Origin: Marsupella aquatica
Lineage: Eukaryota > Marchantiophyta
Assembly (NCBI GenBank): GCA_973895155.1
Contig: OZ316894.1
Location: forward strand, 25,296,001 to 25,360,000
Direction: 5' to 3'
Length of the DNA: 64,000 nt
The position numbers and the translations under genes are program-made. The notes beneath the pieces were generated by a model. The model did not search any database. It was not told the origin of the DNA and worked only from the letters and a program-made list of their open reading frames with translations. How positions within the stretch are numbered: position 1 is the first letter of the stretch; each line of letters opens with the position of its first letter. Below, piece after piece: positions 22,331 to 34,300 of the stretch.

Positions 22331-25300
22331 ATGGCACTGGTAGGTCGAGGTCTCGGACAACCCTGGGTTCACGCGGGGATTATCTGCAGTGTCTGCCAAG
22401 TCTCGCCTATAGAAGGCTACCGCTACAAATGTGAAATGTATGTGTTGTGCCACCCTTCTGGTGCGTCAATTTGAAGTTTTGTGCATACAGGAACTTCAAA
22501 GATTACCTCAACTAAGTTCTCCATGGAGCAATTCACAGTTCATGATTTGGCCATGGTTTGATATCTCCCCTTTGGAAGTGGTCCAGTGAGAGTGGAGGGT
22601 CAGCCACGGGCAAATGGTGAAATAAATCAACACTTCAGGAACTAGAATGTCTTTCAAATTTCTCATTTCAAAAGTAGGCCCTGCGGCTTCTAGATTCAGG
22701 ATTTTGACTATTAACCACTGCTGATTTGGTGTGATATGATTGCAGCTGCACTGATCACGACTTGTGCGAGAAATGTTATCGTCAGGGCCAGCCACATTTG
22801 GGGCACAGGTTTCTACAGGTTGCTAGAGACAGTAGTGAATATCACCCTCCTTTTCAGGTTTACTACCTTGTGTGCCATGACTGTGGAGAAGCACCTATAG
22901 AGGGACGATGCCATCGCCATAGATGGTATCTAATCTAAACCCTCAATGTATGCTGCAGTGCGTAATCATAGGCCAAAGGATTCTTCTCATTGACAGCTAT
23001 TCGCACTCAGATCGTTATGTTGACTTACCAGAACGCTCTTAAATGTTCACAGTTTTGTGGTCTTGGGGGACTACTTTTAAAAACATATTTCAGAAGATGT
23101 ATTCTTGATAAATAGCTCCTGAATTGACCACACCCCGTTATTCCAATAGATTTTTGTGAAAGGATATAGTTATTAATTTGTGAATGGATTTGTGTTCCAG
23201 GCGCCCAAACCTCCACCTCTGTAATGACTGTTATAATACCCGGCCAAAGCCTGGAAATCCTGCCGCGGAATGGGAAGTACTGGACGAGCCTAAAATACAG
23301 ACAATCTACCGAACACACAGCCCAACTTACCACTTCCACAAACAGTGTGGAGCGTGTGGTATTACACCTATTGTGGGGCCTAGATTCGATGCTATCTCGT
23401 AATTCTCTTCATTTGTCCTTCACATTTTTGCTCTTTCAGAAGTCTGCCATTTAATGCGCTTGTGTGTCTGTCAAAGCGGGTTCAATACATTTGGCGGCTT
23501 TAAAGGATTAAATAATAAATTCTCTCTTTTCTGATTGTGCAGGTATCCTGAGTACTCCCTGTGCCTTATATGCTTTGACTCAAAGTTCGTCAAGGGATTA
23601 GTGCAAAATGCAGAATATCGCCGGATTGAGCGGCCGGAAGCACATAAAGTTAGACATGTATTTATGTATGACTGTCGTAATTGTGGAGAGGTACCTATTG
23701 ACGGCCCTGCATATGTCAATAAAAGGTTGGTGAAGTCTCCTTTCTCACATCGTGTCCCTGTTTTTCTAGTGCATGAGTAAATGCTGAAATGTCAAGATTG
23801 TCGTTAAGGTCAGACGTTTTATGACTCAAGGCTCTTCATACATGATTACTTGGACGCACATTTCAGGACACATTCTAATTCCTATGTTGCTGTAAACAGA
23901 GTGTCGGATAAGGTCTTATGCCTCCTGTGTTATATGAACATAGGATCTCAGGTGCAGCTTGAGTACACCAGAGTGGACGCCCCTGCTCAATATGGTGAAC
24001 CCCCTCCCCCAACTTTACCTCGATTAACGGCAGGAACAGTGAGTGCTGAGGAGTACTCGAACCTTGTCGAAGAGTTTGAACGATTCAGGGAAGAGAAGGA
24101 AGCCGCAGCAAGAGTGGTTGCCAGCAATCTCCTGAATCGCGCTCATGAAGTTGAGAAGCTGAGAAATGATTTGCAGGAAGCGCAGAGAGTGGCTGCAGAA
24201 CACTCAAGTGTAGGCCGAGATATAATAGGATCGAATGCCGAAAAAAAGGAATTGGTTAGAGTGCGAAACGATTATGCAAGTCTTTTTGAAGCCTTTGAGA
24301 CACTAAAGGTGGAGAAGGAAGAAGCAGCCAGGGCAAGTGCTGATTTAGTAGTTCTTTCTGCAGAATTAGAGAAACTCAAGGTAGACAGGGAGGCAGAGAC
24401 GAGAGTCATTGCGGATTACGTGCAAGACCTGGAGAGACTGAAGGCCGAGAAAGAAGAGGTGGTCAGATTGAGCGCAGAGTATGCCTTAGAGTTGGAACAA
24501 ATGAAGCAAGGGAAAGGCGAAGAAGCCAAACCCAGAGCAGAGTACCAATTGCTTGCTGAAGAAAACACGAAACTGAAGAAAGAGAGGGAAGAAGCGGCCA
24601 GAATATCGCAGGAGCACTCGACTCTTATGAATGACTTTGAGAAGTTTAGGCGAGAGTTGGAAGCAGCAGCAGAAAGGAATGCGACCCTCATCCAAGAATG
24701 TGAGCAACTGAAGGCAGAGAAGGAGGAATTAGCAGAATACGCCAGCTTGGCCAAAGAGTTGGAAACATTGGATGGAGCAGAAGAAGAGCGCTTCACGAAG
24801 ACTTCAGACGAATACTTGATTCTGGTCAAAGAAGTTGAGAAATTGAAGGAATTAAATGCTGATCTTACCCAAGAACTAGAATTGTTAAAGGTGGAGTCAG
24901 AGTCTGCTAGAGTTAGAGCAGAGCAGAAATACTTGAGCCTCATCAAAGAATATGAGATGTATAAGATAGAGAACGAACAGGCAGAAGGTGTGCCAGCCGC
25001 AGATCATCTGAAAGTAGTGGAAGAATTGGAAGCGTTACGCGAAGAGAAAGAGCTGGAGTTGAGATCAAAAGCAGGAGAATATGCAAATCTCAGCAGAGAT
25101 TATGATGCGTTGCACGAAGAGAAAGAGCTGGAGTTGAGATCAAAAGCAGGAGAATATGCAAATCTCAGCAGAGATTTTGATGCGTTGCGGGAAGAGAAAG
25201 AGCTGGAATTGAGATCAAAAGCAGAAGAATGTGCAAATCTCAGCAGAGAATTTGATACTCACAAGCAACTGAAACAAAATTTAGAGCGTTCCACTGCACA

Positions 25301-26963
25301 AGAACTTGCAGATCTTGCCCAAAAGTGTGAAAAACTAATAGAAGATAAGGGCTGGCTTGTTCAGGAAGTGGAGAATGTGTATAAGGAAAGTGAAGCGACT
25401 CTTGTCAACGAACTGACGAAATTGAAGGAAGAGATGGGTGAGATAATTAGTGCACAGGCTGCAAAGCACGAAAACCTCTTACAGGAATTTGAGAAACTGA
25501 CAGTGGAAAAGGAGGAAATATCGGCACTACATGGCAGTCTCACGCGCAGATTTGAAAAGTTGGCGAACGAGAAGGAAGAAGCACTGAAACTGAGTGCTGC
25601 AGATTACTCTAGTCTTCTTGTAGAAGTTGAGAAGTTGAAGAGTGAGAAGGAAGAAGCGTTCAGAATTAGTGCAGCTGATTACTCTGAATTCATCGAAGCA
25701 GCTGAAAGAGTGAAACAAGAAAAAGACGAGATGATCAGAGCAAGCACAGCTGAGTCTTCGACCCTCAAGGAGGAAGTTGAGAGATTAAAGAATGAAAACG
25801 AAGAAGCAGTGAGAGTAAGGGAAGCCAGGCACTCTAAACTCCTTGAGGAGTTTGAGAGATTTAAGGAAGAGAAGGAAGAAGAAAGGAGACTTTTGGAAGA
25901 AACTCATTTGAGACTCAAGGATGAACATGGGCAACTCAAGGCAGAGAAAGAAGACACAGCATATTCATACTCAGACCTGCTTTCGAAGTTTGGGGAGCTG
26001 GAGTCGGAGATGAAAGCGGCAAGGGTGAAGGCAGAGGATGACTCACGTCTTCTGGATGAACTCGAAAAACTACAAGAAGAAAAGGACGCAGCAACTGCAC
26101 TATCTTCCAGCCTGACCCTTGAATTGGAGAAGCTGGAAGCGGAAATGACAGCAGAGTACTCCAGCCTGTTGCGAGAATATGAGGCATACAAGCAAGAGAA
26201 AGGGGAAATAGAGATAGTGAATACCCCTGAGTACAAACACCTTGTCACGGAATTCGAGAAATTAAGGAAACAGAAGGCGCAGGAATATGAACTGGTCTAC
26301 GTAGATTTGGTAAAATCGGAGGACGAGCTTGGAGAATTAAGGAAGACGAGCGCAGAACAGCATAAGCACTCTCTCCAAGCGATCGAGAAATTGAAAGCAG
26401 AGAAAGTGGAAGCTGTGAGACAAACTGAAGAAGAGTGCTCAAGGCTCACTGAAGAACTTCGGAAATGTAAATCAACATTTGCATTCGATATGTCTGGTCT
26501 TGGCAAGTGTGCTCAGGTTGCTATCTGCACATATGGTGCACTGGTATTAAAAAAGAAGATCGATCTCGAGAAAGGGTATGCGAGGTCCACTCTGTCTGAT
26601 TCCAAAACTCTCCATGAGGCCGAAAGATTTATGGCTGACACAGCACGTGTACTCAATGATGAATACGAAGACTTCAAACGTGAGGTTCAGGAAATTACAG
26701 ATGAAGAGGCCCGACATTACTATCTAACCAGTGCTTTACCAGCCCATATCAAGAAGGTAAGGGTTTCTGCCAGTTGATGTTATCTGGAGACTAGATGACA
26801 CAAAATTAATTTCTTTGCTTTGTCCAAAGCTGGTGCAATGTATATTTCAATTCCAGAATGATGAAGTCCTTGTTATTCCGTGTTCCATCAGATGAACCTA
26901 AAAGCAGGTGTGAGCAACATATCGGATGAACTTTTGGCTGCAAAGAAAACGTTTGGCAGATGA
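22331..26963 (+). CDS. ZZ-type zinc-finger array with long coiled coil, six exons
   Basis: Proposed exons are 22331-22437, 22746-22925, 23201-23398, 23543-23729, 23814-26756 and 26892-26963. All introns are GT-AG and the frame is continuous for 1228 residues. Residues 19-56 form a canonical ZZ finger (C19, C22, C34, C37, C43, C46, H53, H56; core PIEGYRYKCEICTDHDLC). Three looser ZZ-like modules follow with paired CxxC motifs at C79/C82 and C103/C106, C145/C148 and C169/C172, and C206/C209 and C260/C263. Residues about 300-1105 are a heptad-rich Glu/Lys coiled coil, followed by a roughly 120-residue C-terminal part. ZZ fingers bind protein partners or N-termini, and the coiled coil suggests a dimeric scaffold. 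I recognise no named orthologue. The start is the first ATG in frame with ZZ1 (context tgccatgg); an additional 5' exon cannot be excluded. The last exon adds 23 residues. Confidence 0.85.
25035..25265 (+). repeat. 75-bp coding tandem repeat in the coiled coil
   Basis: Three near-identical 75-bp units, with gaagagaaag at 25041, 25116 and 25191, encode 25-residue repeats containing EEKELELRSKAGEYANLSRD. The first two copies are almost identical at the DNA level, which indicates recent in-frame duplication within the coiled coil. Confidence 0.95.
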
Positions 26964-28430
26964 GGCCCGCCCATTTTCCTTCTCTTGTATTTGGAAGAGG
27001 TTAGATTACTTTCGAAACTTCTCAGCCCGTTGTTTTGCTTATCTAATGTGCTAATACTCTCCCTGTTATTCTCTCTGGATTTACCTTTGCAGCGGAGAAT
27101 CAAATGTAGATTAGTTTTAAGTTTTCCCCTGATTGATGATATGTCGTTCAACTGTGTAATGCAAGATGCGTACTGACCAGTACTTCTGAAATCTAATGTC
27201 TCGCGCCATCTAAACGACACTCAGTATGCTTGTTAATTCGGATGATTTTGAAATCTTAGAACTAAGCTCTTCCGAGGATGGCTAGCTTCAATTCATCCAA
27301 ACGCCTTCGTAGACTGAGGAACGACTTGACCAATTGATATTGCTTGAGTAAAAGTTGCAACTCTTGTGAGGTGTGAGTTATCTGTCGCAATCGTGATTTC
27401 TGTGCTTGTCTGGTCTAGCAGCAAGTTGAATGCTCTGGTCGTGTTGTAGAGTGACGGAGCTGTTGGTTTCAACGTTTGACGGTTTGGAAAGCTTTTGTGC
27501 TTTAGACTGATCCATTTTCGCGTCTTCTTGAAAACAGATTTGTATAATAGCGGTCGCCACTATCAGTGTCTGCCGAAGCAGGTAACTACATGAAATTGTG
27601 AAAAGCATCACCTAGGATATCTCTAGGAATCCCGGGGAAACCTCTGCAGGCATTTTGTGTTGCATAATCTTGTACATCAATTGGAGACTCCCAACATCAG
27701 CAGTTTCTCTACGAGACAGGCTTTATCGACTTCAACTCAAGGCTACTTTCTGGTACAACAAGAAGCCAAATGTTGAATTTAGGCTAAGTTGCAATAGCTG
27801 GGGATCTTTCTCTAACGATTTAGCCCCCACAGGTTCAAAAACTTCATGTTTGTCAGACGTCTCCTCTGCAGTTGTGTTTCTAAAAAAGGGGTGCAATAGA
27901 GAGACGACTGGACATGTAATCAAATTAGACGCTCCTTTGTACTGTGGATCGCTTCTGCAGTTGCCATATCTCCATTTAATTTGTTCTTGCAGTGAGAAAG
28001 TCAACTGAGACTTGTTAACATCATTCTTTGGATCATTTTACCCAATAAAATATTGAGCAGAATGGTCCCCATTATATTTGAAGAGCAATGTGAATTCCCC
28101 TTCAGTTCAAGATTGATTATCTGCAGTATTCTTTTACCCAAAATGCTTTTCTTCAGTTTATGTGCTTCGTCGATTCTGCTGGTAATTCCGAGCTCCAATG
28201 GTAACTCTTGTCTTCATCTCCAGAGTTTATTGTCGTGGTCTCTACTAAGGAGCACTGCACAAAACCACCGAGGCAATATGAGGCAGAATTTCTTGACGTC
28301 TTATAGCACTACCTTTAGATATCAAAATTAGGGTTTTGGTTGGGCTTTATTTCATTCCCAGCAGTTCTCATCAAATCCACACTTCTCCCGTGGTCCTGAT
28401 ACAAAATTGAAAGTTGGGCGGGAATCATTT
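26964..28430. other. 3' flank of the ZZ gene, no supported gene
   Basis: The first few hundred bases are probably the 3' UTR of the zinc-finger gene. Beyond them, frames at 27655-28008 (plus) and 27732-28004 (minus) are short, unrecognised and overlapping. I see nothing else. Confidence 0.5.
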
Positions 28431-28449
28431 CAGACCATCAAACTTAAAT

Positions 28450-28605
28450 GGAGATTTTCCAGTGCCCGGCACTTGGGAATAAAGGTGTGAGGGGGATCTG
28501 GATTCAGCCGGGAGGCCATGCTGTGAAGATAGGGTGTTTTCCAGTGCCCTGCAATTGGGAATAAAGGTGTGAGGGGGATCTGGATTCAGCCAGGAGGTAG
28601 ATCGG
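28450..28605 (+). repeat. 82-bp tandem duplication
   Basis: Two copies share ttttccagtgccc at 28455 and 28537 and then gtgagggggatctggattca. They differ by several substitutions and the second copy ends in a diverged tail. Confidence 0.9.
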
Positions 28606-28865
28606 GTGTGACGGGTGAAGTAGAGATAGAGGGTGATGTGCAAATGCAGGCCATTTGGGGGTGGAATATTTCCTTTCCCTGCAAGCACGAGGAGGTGAGG
28701 TGAGTAAGCAAAGGGAAGGGAAAAGGGAAGTGGGTAGGAGGAAAACTAGGGGAGAGAGAGAGGGGACATTTACTCTTAAAAATGTTCTTTCATTGCTCTC
28801 AAGAACGTGAGGAAAAATGAAAAAATTAAATTAAAAAAACAATAAAATAATTGTGAGTAATAATA

Positions 28866-28972
28866 CATCAAAATGTGATAATATAAGATGTGCATTCATT
28901 AATTTTAGAAAAAATAATTAGATTTATATCATATTAAAGTATGTCATACACCGTATATGTCACCTCAAAATG
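28866..28972. mobile_element. Short MITE-like repeat, copy 1
   Basis: This 107-bp AT-rich segment starts catcaaaatgtg and contains aatataagatgtgca. It is similar along its length to 50636-50751. Its right end is eroded (cacctcaaaatg), so inverted ends are better seen in the other copy. Confidence 0.55.
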
Positions 28973-28974
28973 TT

Positions 28975-29146
28975 TTCATTCTTGACCTCTCCACTGAAAT
29001 GTGCATTCTCATCCATAAAATCTTAGCAGATAAATGAGCATAGGGTGGACACATCGCTCTTTCATTCTTGACCTCTCCACTGAAATGTGCATTCTCATCC
29101 ATAAAGTCTTAGCAGATAAATGAGCATAGGGTGGACACATCGCTTT
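28975..29146 (+). repeat. 86-bp tandem duplication
   Basis: Two copies, 28975-29060 and 29061-29146, share ttcattcttgacctctccac and are almost identical, differing at only a few positions. This is a recent duplication directly adjoining the MITE-like element. Confidence 0.95.
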
Positions 29147-29149
29147 CAG

Positions 29150-29887
29150 TAGTTTTGTTCTCATATTTGTACTCAATGCAGGGACTCTTAATTGAATCAT
29201 CAATGGTAGGTGAGTTGTCTAAAGCAAGCTCTCAATTACAGTACTGTACTTCACACATGTAGAGTATCGAAGTGAGACAGGTGCTCAAGTTTAACTCACA
29301 CTACTTCATCGAGGGCTGTGGTGAGCAAGCTCTCAAGTGCCATTGAGATTAAAGACGTTACGTACAAGCCAGCTCTCACACGTAATTCAGCTTACTGAGG
29401 TGAGGTGAGGTGAGGTGTAACTGTGTAAGCATGCTGTCAATGAATAATGATAATAATAAAGCTGTCAACATGTACATGCCCACTATCACTGTATACACTA
29501 TTGTCACCACCTGTATGCTGATGCAAATGAATTTTAAGGCAAACTTTTGCTAGTTTTTTTTCCAAATTCTTACCCACCCCCCACAAACAAAATAAATAAA
29601 TCGTAGGCAAATGTAGGCAGGAGTTGATCGGCCAGATGTGCCGGAACTTTGGACGTGAGGGTGTTCTGTATAGGCTGAAGGATGGCCTGTTTTTGTAAAA
29701 TTGTCATTTCATCACTGTGGACTTTTGATCCACCTTGAATTCTTGGCGTTTGGTTTCACTTATTTTCTGTGATCCAAGTCTGGTAGGCTTAGTTTACTTT
29801 TATCTGCTAGAAGAAGGTGAATACTTTTGGTTTTCACCCTGGGCCTGCTGTTCACATCTTAGTGTTTGCTAAATTTCTCTCTGTTCT
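29150..29887. other. Intergenic, nothing recognised
   Basis: Low-complexity sequence, including a short ggtga run at 29398-29415, with no coding or structural signal that I can support. Confidence 0.5.
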
Positions 29888-30367
29888 TCAGACTGAGGAA
29901 GTCCTCATATTTTCGATTATGGGTAGTTTTTTGTTCGTGAGTAATCTTTGGTAAATTTTCACTGTTCCTCCTGTTTTTGCCTTCATCCTGGAGATTGAAT
30001 GGGTTTGGTCTTTGAGTTGTTGTTGGTCCTTGACTTTTCTTTGGTCTGGCAGGTTACTCCCTGTTTTATTGAGTTTTACTTTCCTCATAAATGAAATGCT
30101 CCTTTCAAGGATTAAAGATGAAAAAGTAGCCACCAATACAAACCAATAATTAAGTGAAACATTCAGCCCTCCTTCGCCAATACTTATTACGTCAATAGCA
30201 CAGCTACTTGCCAGATCTAACATCCCTCCTAAAATAAAGGAATATTTGATACTTGAGAAACACCTATAGATAAAATCAATAAGAGTATCTACCTCCTGGG
30301 CGCGGGTAAAGAGATTGGCACTCTCAGCTTGTTTTTTAAGGTTTTTACTTTTTTTCCAGAGTGTCAA
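29888..30367 (-). CDS. Unrecognised open frame next to a dispersed repeat
   Basis: An open frame of 159 codons starts at a TTG; the first internal methionine begins MLDLASSCAIDV. The residue mix looks protein-like, with two hydrophobic stretches (around SFILGGMLDLASS and YWFVLVATFSSLILE) and a Lys-rich tail. I recognise no family. Its 5' edge lies in sequence shared with the repeat copy at 20800-21060, so it may be a transposon-borne fragment or a chance frame. It has no ATG in good context. Confidence 0.25.
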   Translation of the reverse strand: MTLWKKSKNLKKQAESANLFTRAQEVDTLIDFIYRCFSSIKYSFILGGMLDLASSCAIDVISIGEGGLNVSLNYWFVLVATFSSLILERSISFMRKVKLNKTGSNLPDQRKVKDQQQLKDQTHSISRMKAKTGGTVKIYQRLLTNKKLPIIENMRTSSV

Positions 30368-30926
30368 ATGTCCAGTGTGTGAAGGAGAAGATTCTCAAAA
30401 TATTCATTATCTTAATATTTTACTCAACTTCAAATCTTTAAGGATGACTATTAGATTCTGGCTAGTGGTACCTGTGATTAGGTGAGACACTGGCTAAAGA
30501 GACAGCAATATATTAGCAAAAAGCTTTTGGGGGAGGTGTAATTTTGCCAATTTTCGCCACTAGAAAAAAACGCTGGTCACTCTATCTCCAAAATTTAATG
30601 AATAAAAAGGCTGGATGGGACCATGCCAGAGTTCAGGACTTCAGGATTAATTAAAGCCAATGTCAAGATCCATTATTGAGCCTCGAGCTTTGTTGCTGCA
30701 CCGCCTGTTTAATCCAATATACTAGCAAAAGGCTTTTTGGGGAGGTGGAATTTTGCAACTTTCGCCACTAAAAAAAACGCTGGTCACTCTATCTCCAAAA
30801 TTTAAGGAATAGAAAGGCTTGATGGGACCATGCCAGAGTTCAGGACTTCAGGATTAATTAAAGCCAATGTCAAAGTCCATTATTGATTGAGCCTCGAGCT
30901 TTGATGCTGCACCGCCTGTTGCATCC
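30330..30926 (+). repeat. Dispersed repeat with ~209-bp internal tandem duplication
   Basis: The left part resembles 20800-21060 (aaggtttttact, ggatgactattagattctgg and gggggaggtg landmarks). From about 30509 the sequence is present twice in tandem (second copy from about 30718), sharing gctggtcactctatctcc and gggaccatgccagagttcag. The copies are over 90 percent alike by eye. Confidence 0.9.
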
Positions 30927-31036
30927 TGTCGTAATGGTTTTGTAAGGTACCAAGTAGTCTGGGTGTTCTCCACTCGGGAACAGTCTGTGCTTATAAATTT
31001 GAACGCAAAATCCAAGCCGAACAGGTTTCGGGCAAT

Positions 31037-31325
31037 AGTCACTGACCCAGCTAAGCAAATGTCGCGAAGCATTAATTAGCCTCCATACTGGCTTTGATCA
31101 TTGAGTCCATTGACCTTTGATCTTTGATCCCCACTACGGCAGATGAGACTCTCCTGCTACTCCTTGCACCAAAATTGCAGCGATGCGGGCAACAGTCACT
31201 GATCCAGCTAAACAAATGTCGCGAAGCATTAATTAGCCTCCACACTAGCTTTGATCATTGACCTTTGATCCCCACTACGGCAGATAAGACTCTCCTGCTA
31301 CTCCTTGCACCAAAATTGCAAAAGG
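31037..31325 (+). repeat. 157-bp tandem duplication
   Basis: agtcactga-ccagctaa occurs at 31037 and 31194. Both copies continue through gtcgcgaagcattaattagc and end with ccttgcaccaaaattgca. The second copy lacks a short segment of repeated ttgatc sequence. Confidence 0.95.
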
Positions 31326-31329
31326 CGAT

Positions 31330-34300
31330 GTTGTTAGGTTTCCTTACTGTAGTTGACACACCAGTGGCTTGCCATGGCCTCGCAGTTAGTCTTGGGTGGC
31401 CTCCAGTGAGGACAACTGATATGATTTGAGGTTCATTCCAGATTGGGCAGAGCTCGTCTACCTAGCTCAGAACTGTTTCTGTCTTGCATTGCCTCGAGAC
31501 CATAGACCTCCCTCAGAACTGTTGCCCAGATCTGGACAGCTGAATCAGACGTAGATGATCAAGCTTGCTTTGAAGGTTGACTTTTCTATGGCATTGAAAG
31601 AATGATTCCAATCCTGGGCATTTCCAGATTGCTGTGCTCTGGAAATGTGGAGCTGACAGTACTATTACGGTACTTCCTAGTCCTTCGTTGGTCAGCTTTG
31701 AATGTTGCCAACGTACTGCAATCCCGGGCTACCATAGTGCGATGGCAACGGCTACTACCGCAACAGGCATGTCCCGAATCCCGACCTTTCGTAACTTGGC
31801 ATTGACAACTTTGTCATGGATAATGCCCACCGTAACTGGGGCTCGTACCTTCACTGCTTGGCAATCTGGACTTTTGGACGTACTGCACTGTACTTTACTG
31901 CAAGTGCTCTGCGAAATCCACTGCTGGAGTGGGACATGGAACTATGGCGGTGCACTTATCACGACAAAGGGTAGCAAGGAAATTAACATGCTCAGCAATC
32001 CACTGCTTAGCAACACTGCGAGGGAACAATAAGGTGCTGGAGGTGCAATAAGTTATCAGAACAAAGGCTACGGAAATATGGCCCAAACTCTAGGTCTGCA
32101 GGCCTGTTTCTCAGGGCCTCAACATTGGAAAGGTAAGATACTGGAACTGGACCTCTGGGATAATCGGAACCTGGACTGTGACACAACTTACTCAAAACTT
32201 TATGCACCAGCCCTGAGCGTGTCTAGATTGTTTCGTTGCTCACCGAGGAAAACAACGTACACAAATGAAGAAACTCACCTCCTGAAGAGACAACGCACAT
32301 AAATGAAGAGCCTGTACGGGAGAGCCGGAGATGAAAATGCGGGCCACCCGCTGAGAAAGAGTGCATGGGAATTCAGGAGACAGTTGAAGGAGCCCAACAG
32401 TTGAAGGAGCCCAACTTGAACGTCCACCAACGACGAACGTGAGGATGGAAGGCCCATCCAGGAGTCGAGGAGAGCCAAACTCCGACTACTGCATAAAGTA
32501 CATCGATAACAACGGTGAAGACGGGAAACCATCTAATCAAGAGAGTGGAAGCGTTTAAGAAAATGGTACGACGATGAGGAAAATGTGAACGGAAACCTAA
32601 TCAATTAGTAGAGCCCAGAAATTGAAGAGAAAGGTCCAACCACAGGAAAGACCAAAAGCCCACCGGTAAATCAGTGCCTGAAGGAGACCAATTTCAACCA
32701 ACTAGGTGACCGAGCAAATAGACGACAGCCGGTTCAGGCTGCTGAGTTTACTGCTTAGGAAAATCCATGATAGTGTTCACCATTGAGGGCGTTTGTTGTG
32801 GAGATCTCGTCTTGATGCACTTTTTGTAAACCCAGACCAGTGTATTTTGAATGTCGCTGTCTTAGCAATAGTTTGTTCAACGACAAACGGGAGAAGCTGG
32901 TCTGCAGATGGCTCTGTTCAGGTCTACCAGGGACCAATTCAAGACGAAGGAGGTCGTTCTGGAAAGACACTAGGTTCCCCACCCACAGTGATGCTGCACA
33001 AGCGACCTGAATTTGTATACCGCGAAGCCTGCTAGCAGGGGACAAGAATGGCTGTAGGCGCGTTGGTAGATAAACCACTTGACTGGAAACATCCCTAAAC
33101 TGACTGACTTCTGTCACAGCAAAAGGAGTAAAGTTGGTATGCTTACAGCGGTTTGACTCAGCTTTACGACGAACTATCATGACCTCTGAGAGGCGAACAT
33201 GCCTGAATTGAAAGCGGCAGTGACAATCGGCGGCCGTTGGCGGATTGATTGGAAACAATATTCGGTAACCTGTCTCTCATATCAGTGAGAGGATCGTCAG
33301 CATTCAAGTTCCGTTTTACCTTAGCAGCTGGAGACGAGACCAAGAATGAGGTTTAAAGCTTGAGAGGTAATTTGGAAGGGGACCGTAATCCCAGAATAAT
33401 TGAAGATTAATTTGGAATGCTAGATAGATAACCCAGCTTTCAGCCAGGATTGTGTCATGGCGAACAGTAAAAGGGAGAAACTGAGGTTTGAGTATGACTT
33501 GTCTGCAGTTCGGTGGCTGGCGACTTTATCTAGACGGGAGCTAAAAGTGACCTTTGAGATAGACTTGAAAGACGCTACAACTCTACCATGCCTAGATGTA
33601 GGATGGCTGATTACCGGTATGGTGGTACGATTGCCCAGATTGCCTTTTGCACGTACAGACAGCTTTTGTCGACGTGAAGCGTTTTTTACGACCAGCCTTT
33701 TTGACTACCCGGCGGGGACATTTCGAGAATGGATGGGAGTAGCATTATGCTTACCACACGCATAGACTCACGCAAGGAATCGCGCACCAGAATTCACACA
33801 CAGAGCTGTCCACAACAACGATCATAATCGACGGAAGCCTTTTGACTAGACCGGCTGCATGAGCTTTGTAGAGATAAAGGTTCTGGGCCCATGCAAAACT
33901 GGTGATGAGTTCCCGTATCGAAAGCTGAATGATTTTCCCTTCAAGTTCGGCAGCAGACCTCGATAATTCGATGCTTGAATATTCCTGCGACGGAGGCGTC
34001 TAGGTTTTAGAGAAGAATTTGCGACCCTATTACGCCAAGGAGGTCACGTACAAGACGCTAGACAGAACACAACTTCCAAAGTGCGAATTGTAGAATCGTT
34101 CCTGTTCGACTCACGCTCACACTGTACTGTACGACTTAGTTAGAGAATCTGGACAGATGATTTTCACATTACCAAATTGATTTCTCTACAGCTTTTCGTG
34201 TCAATCAGAGTGCACTTTAGAACTTGCCTCTAATTAACAACTAGAGTGAATGTGCAACGGAAATGTGATCCAATGTCTCATGAAGTCTTCCAGGTAGTCG

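Noticed and set aside
24416-26506. Several Ser/Phe-rich minus-strand frames opposite the coiled-coil exon
   Set aside because: Antisense shadows of Glu/Lys-rich codons.
32755-33258. 167-codon minus-strand frame
   Set aside because: It starts with ATG, but I found no domain, signal peptide, splice partner or repeat homology; chance cannot be excluded at this length.
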